Origin: Deltaproteobacteria bacterium | GTDB taxonomy: Bacteria; Desulfobacterota; DSM-4660; Desulfatiglandales; Desulfatiglandaceae | Assembly (NCBI GenBank): GCA_021163815.1 | Contig: JAGGTJ010000040.1 | Span: forward strand, 1 to 41,142 | Length of the DNA stretch: 41,142 bases | Reading direction: 5' to 3' | Shown: piece by piece, positions 38,276-41,142 of the stretch | Position numbering within the stretch: the first letter of the stretch is position 1 | Layout: each line of letters begins with the position of its first letter | Made by a program: the position numbers and the translations under genes | The notes under the pieces: generated by a model | What the model saw: only the letters and a program-made list of their open reading frames with translations | What the model was told of the DNA's origin: nothing | The model's database searches: none

Positions 38276-38490
38276 ATAGGAAGGTTGTGCTTACGTGACA
38301 CGCATCGATTTGAATACGGCCATAAACAAGTTTTTGGAAATAGTTTACCCTCCTCGAGCGCTGATTTTACCGAATCTGCGGCGTTAGCAAGGACTTGAAG
38401 TATCTTATAGTACGTCTGCGCCCTTGCCACCTTGCACCTGCCTGCTGCAGACAGGTCTTCGGCAAACTCAACACTTGCAAGATTTAGGTA
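38276..38490. repeat. Repeat family E-related copy E2 between hdrA and flxD
   Basis: gtgcttacgtgacacgcatcgatttgaatacggccataaacaagtttttggaaatag matches E1 gtgcttgcgtaacacacagcaatttgaatgcggccgtaaaccgtttttgaaaatag; terminates with tttaggta as in E1. Confidence 0.6.
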
Positions 38491-38516
38491 TCAACATCTG
38501 GAAGGCCATGTCTGAT

Positions 38517-41141
38517 TCATACCTCATTTATCATTGCCATAATCTGGCCCTCTTCAAAGCCTCTGAGGTTTACTGCACCGGAACGGCATGAGGCAACACA
38601 CAGGCCACAACCTTTGCATAAAACAGGATTTATCTGCGCCCTGCCTGCAAAAGGTCCGTCCTCAATAAAAGAGGGTGCAGAATATGGACATACAGCCACG
38701 CAAACTCCGCAGCCACTGCAATACATCGGATCTATATATGCAACCGTTCCGCTTGTATGCACTGTTTCACTTGCAAGAAGGGTAACAGCCCTTGATGCAG
38801 CCGCCTGGGCCTGGGCCACAGATTCATCAACAGCCTTGGGATAATGGGCCATTCCACACAGAAAAACACCATCTGTTGCAAATTCAGAGGGAGCCAGCTT
38901 TGGATGAGCCTCAAGAAAAAAGCCATCGGCATTCAGTGTAACCTTGAAATGCTGTGCAAGTTCTTCATCCTTATATGGAATAATGGCAGACGCAAGGACA
39001 AGCATATCCGCCGTTATAATTTCATCACGCCGCAGGATTGGATCATATGCCTGTACATAGAGAGCCTCACCCTCTTTTTTAACATCTGGCTTCCTTTCAG
39101 GGTCATAGCGGATAAAAATAACCCCTGCTGCCCTCGCCATCTTGTAGAGACCTTCCCTCTCTCCATAGGTCCTGATGTCACGATACAGGATATACACATT
39201 CATCTCAGGGTTAATTTCCTTCAGATACAGGGCACTTTCCATGGAATGGGTACAGCATACCCCGGAACAGTAAGGTCTTTCAGGTTCTCTTGAGCCCACA
39301 CACTGAATAAAAACAGCGGTATTTATATCCTTAAAAGACTCAGGATCATCCATAAACTTCCTGTCCAGTTCAAGATGGGTCATAACCCGCGGGTCATCCC
39401 CGTAGAGATATTCATCCGGTTTGTATTCCTTTGCTCCTGTGGCAATTACAGCAATACCATGCTCTATCACCCTCTCTGTATCAGCCCCTTTAATGGTTGT
39501 TTTGAAATTCCCTACAAAGCCGTCCACATGGACAGGTTTAGCACCAAGGTACACATCTATATTCTCATCATTATTTACATCATGAATCAGTTGAGAAAGA
39601 TGTTTTTGAACATCTTCCCCCTTCCATGTCCTGAAAAGATTAAGGCCCTGCCCGCCAAGGACCGTATCCCTTTCCACAAGAGCAACCTTGTATCCCTCCT
39701 TGCTCAGGCTCCTCGCAGCAGCCATACCAGCAATACCGCCACCTATTACCATAGCCTTTTGATTTACATAAAGCTCTGTCTCTTCAAGAGGCTGTGTAAG
39801 AGCCACCTTGGCTACCGCCATACGCACCAGATCCTTTGCCTTTTTTGTAGCAGCCTCGGAATCATCCATATGCACCCAGGAGTCCTGGTTTCGGATGTTA
39901 GTCATCTCAAAGAGATACTTGTTGATACCGGCATTAACCATGGTCTCCTGAAAAAGAGGCTCATGCGTCTTGGGTGTACAGGCAGCCACTACGATCCGGT
40001 TAAGACCCTTTTCCTTTATGACCCTGGCAATAGTATCCTGTGTATCCTGGGAACAGGTGTAGAGATTGTCGGCCACATATTCCACGTATGGAAGGGTTGC
40101 CGCATACTCCTTGACAGCAGGAACATCTACCACCCCTCCTATATTGATTCCGCAATGGCATACAAAAACCCCGATTTTAGGCCTTTCTCCTGCCACATTT
40201 CTCTCTTCTGGCAGCTCCTGTTTTCGGGTAAGGGTGTTTCTGCCCGGACTGAGAAGCGCACCTGCCTCGGCTGCAGCGGAACTGGCCTCAATTACAGACA
40301 TGGGTATATCCTTAGGCCCCCCAAATACTCCACACACATAGATTCCATCCCTCGATGTACACACGGGGCTAAATGACCCTGTATAACAGAATCTGTTTTC
40401 AGTCAGGGCAACATCAAGTCTTTTTGCCAGTTCAACGGTCTTTTGCGATTCCTCAATACCCACAGACAAAACCACCATTTCAAAGGTCTCTTCCTGCAAA
40501 ACACCATCGTCGTCAACATAGGTAATCACCAGATCATCTGTCCCTATTTTTGGCAGAACAGAGTGAACGCGGGAACGAATAAAACGGACACCATGCCTGT
40601 CTCTTGCATCATTGTAATATTTCTCAAAGTCCTTCCCATGGCTCCTTATATCTATATAAAATATGGTACAATCCACATCTTCGCCACCATGTTCCTTTGC
40701 AATAACGGCCTCTTTAATGGCATACATACAGCAAACCGAAGAACAGTATCCATTATCACAGCGGTTCAGATCCCTGGAACCCACACACTGTATCCATGCT
40801 ATCCTTTTGACATCCTTCTTGTCTGACATCCTGACAAGATGCCCCATGGTAGGCCCCGATGCGGAAAGTATCCGCTCAAATTCCATAGAGGTCATAACAT
40901 TGGGATGGGTAGTATAGTTATATGTATCAAGAACGGATGGATCAAATGCAGTAAACCCGGGAGCAAGGATAACGGATCCGACCTTAAGCTCAACAGTCTC
41001 CGGCTGTTGGGCATGGGTATCAAGGGTAACGGCCCCGGCCCCGCATGCCTCCACACACTGGAAACATTCACAGCAATATCCGCAGTTCAGGCAACGTGCT
41101 GCCTCTTCATGCCCTGTTTCCCTGTCATACCCAAGTTCCAC
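38517..41141 (-). CDS. hdrA: HdrA-like heterodisulfide reductase flavoprotein, tandem HdrA modules, N-terminus cut by the window edge
   Basis: RCLNCGYCCECFQCVEACGAGAV, WIQCVGSRDLNRCDNGYCSSVCCMYAIKEA, then second unit IGVFVCHCGINIGGVVDVPAV, LYTCSQDTQDTI, AMVIGGGIAGMAAARSLS, FIQCVGSREPERPYCSGVCCTHSMESAL, and two C-terminal 4Fe-4S motifs CSGCGVCVAVCP and CKGCGLCVASC. Confidence 0.92.
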   Translation of the reverse strand: MELGYDRETGHEEAARCLNCGYCCECFQCVEACGAGAVTLDTHAQQPETVELKVGSVILAPGFTAFDPSVLDTYNYTTHPNVMTSMEFERILSASGPTMGHLVRMSDKKDVKRIAWIQCVGSRDLNRCDNGYCSSVCCMYAIKEAVIAKEHGGEDVDCTIFYIDIRSHGKDFEKYYNDARDRHGVRFIRSRVHSVLPKIGTDDLVITYVDDDGVLQEETFEMVVLSVGIEESQKTVELAKRLDVALTENRFCYTGSFSPVCTSRDGIYVCGVFGGPKDIPMSVIEASSAAAEAGALLSPGRNTLTRKQELPEERNVAGERPKIGVFVCHCGINIGGVVDVPAVKEYAATLPYVEYVADNLYTCSQDTQDTIARVIKEKGLNRIVVAACTPKTHEPLFQETMVNAGINKYLFEMTNIRNQDSWVHMDDSEAATKKAKDLVRMAVAKVALTQPLEETELYVNQKAMVIGGGIAGMAAARSLSKEGYKVALVERDTVLGGQGLNLFRTWKGEDVQKHLSQLIHDVNNDENIDVYLGAKPVHVDGFVGNFKTTIKGADTERVIEHGIAVIATGAKEYKPDEYLYGDDPRVMTHLELDRKFMDDPESFKDINTAVFIQCVGSREPERPYCSGVCCTHSMESALYLKEINPEMNVYILYRDIRTYGEREGLYKMARAAGVIFIRYDPERKPDVKKEGEALYVQAYDPILRRDEIITADMLVLASAIIPYKDEELAQHFKVTLNADGFFLEAHPKLAPSEFATDGVFLCGMAHYPKAVDESVAQAQAAASRAVTLLASETVHTSGTVAYIDPMYCSGCGVCVAVCPYSAPSFIEDGPFAGRAQINPVLCKGCGLCVASCRSGAVNLRGFEEGQIMAMINEV

Positions 41142-41142
41142 C

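Noticed and set aside
38248-38430. 60-aa minus-strand ORF between hdrA and flxD
   Set aside because: Lies in repeat-derived sequence and has no recognisable domain.
39375-40376. 333-aa plus-strand ORF
   Set aside because: Antisense to hdrA; Cys/His/Ile-rich pseudo-translation with no domain logic.
1-41142. CRISPR array
   Set aside because: Repeats are dispersed, variable and longer than CRISPR repeats; no regular repeat-spacer spacing and no cas genes.

Overview
This 41.1 kb window looks like a chromosome segment from an anaerobic deltaproteobacterial (Desulfobacterota-type) genome; that taxonomic call is an inference from gene content. Most of it is housekeeping and core metabolism: a YibQ-type polysaccharide deacetylase, an S41 protease, rfbC, hisA, hisB, tRNA-Ala(CGC), a pilA pilin with an ABC transporter, citrate synthase, larC, pgpA-cinA-thpR-recA-alaS, bamD, trxB-trxA, acyl-CoA dehydrogenase, gspC/gspD, ftsY, two radical SAM proteins, a LysM-like secreted protein and manA. 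At the right end, on the minus strand, is an electron-bifurcation-type Flx/Hdr operon: a large HdrA-like flavoprotein, MvhD/FlxD, two Fe-S proteins and an FAD/NAD-binding protein. The most interesting observation is that the MvhD/FlxD gene is split in the ORF track by an in-frame TGA at 38051-38053. The TGA falls exactly at the first Cys of the conserved CHPGDCHY motif (here UHPGDCHY). The frame stays open with strong MvhD similarity to 37820. A 6-bp hairpin with a UGGAA loop starts 16 nt after the UGA, as expected for a bacterial SECIS. The second theme is at least five families (A-E here) of short, non-coding, often palindromic dispersed repeats in most intergenic gaps. Several lie at the 5' ends of genes and create false N-terminal extensions in the ORF calls. 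No CRISPR array, prophage or intact transposase was seen.
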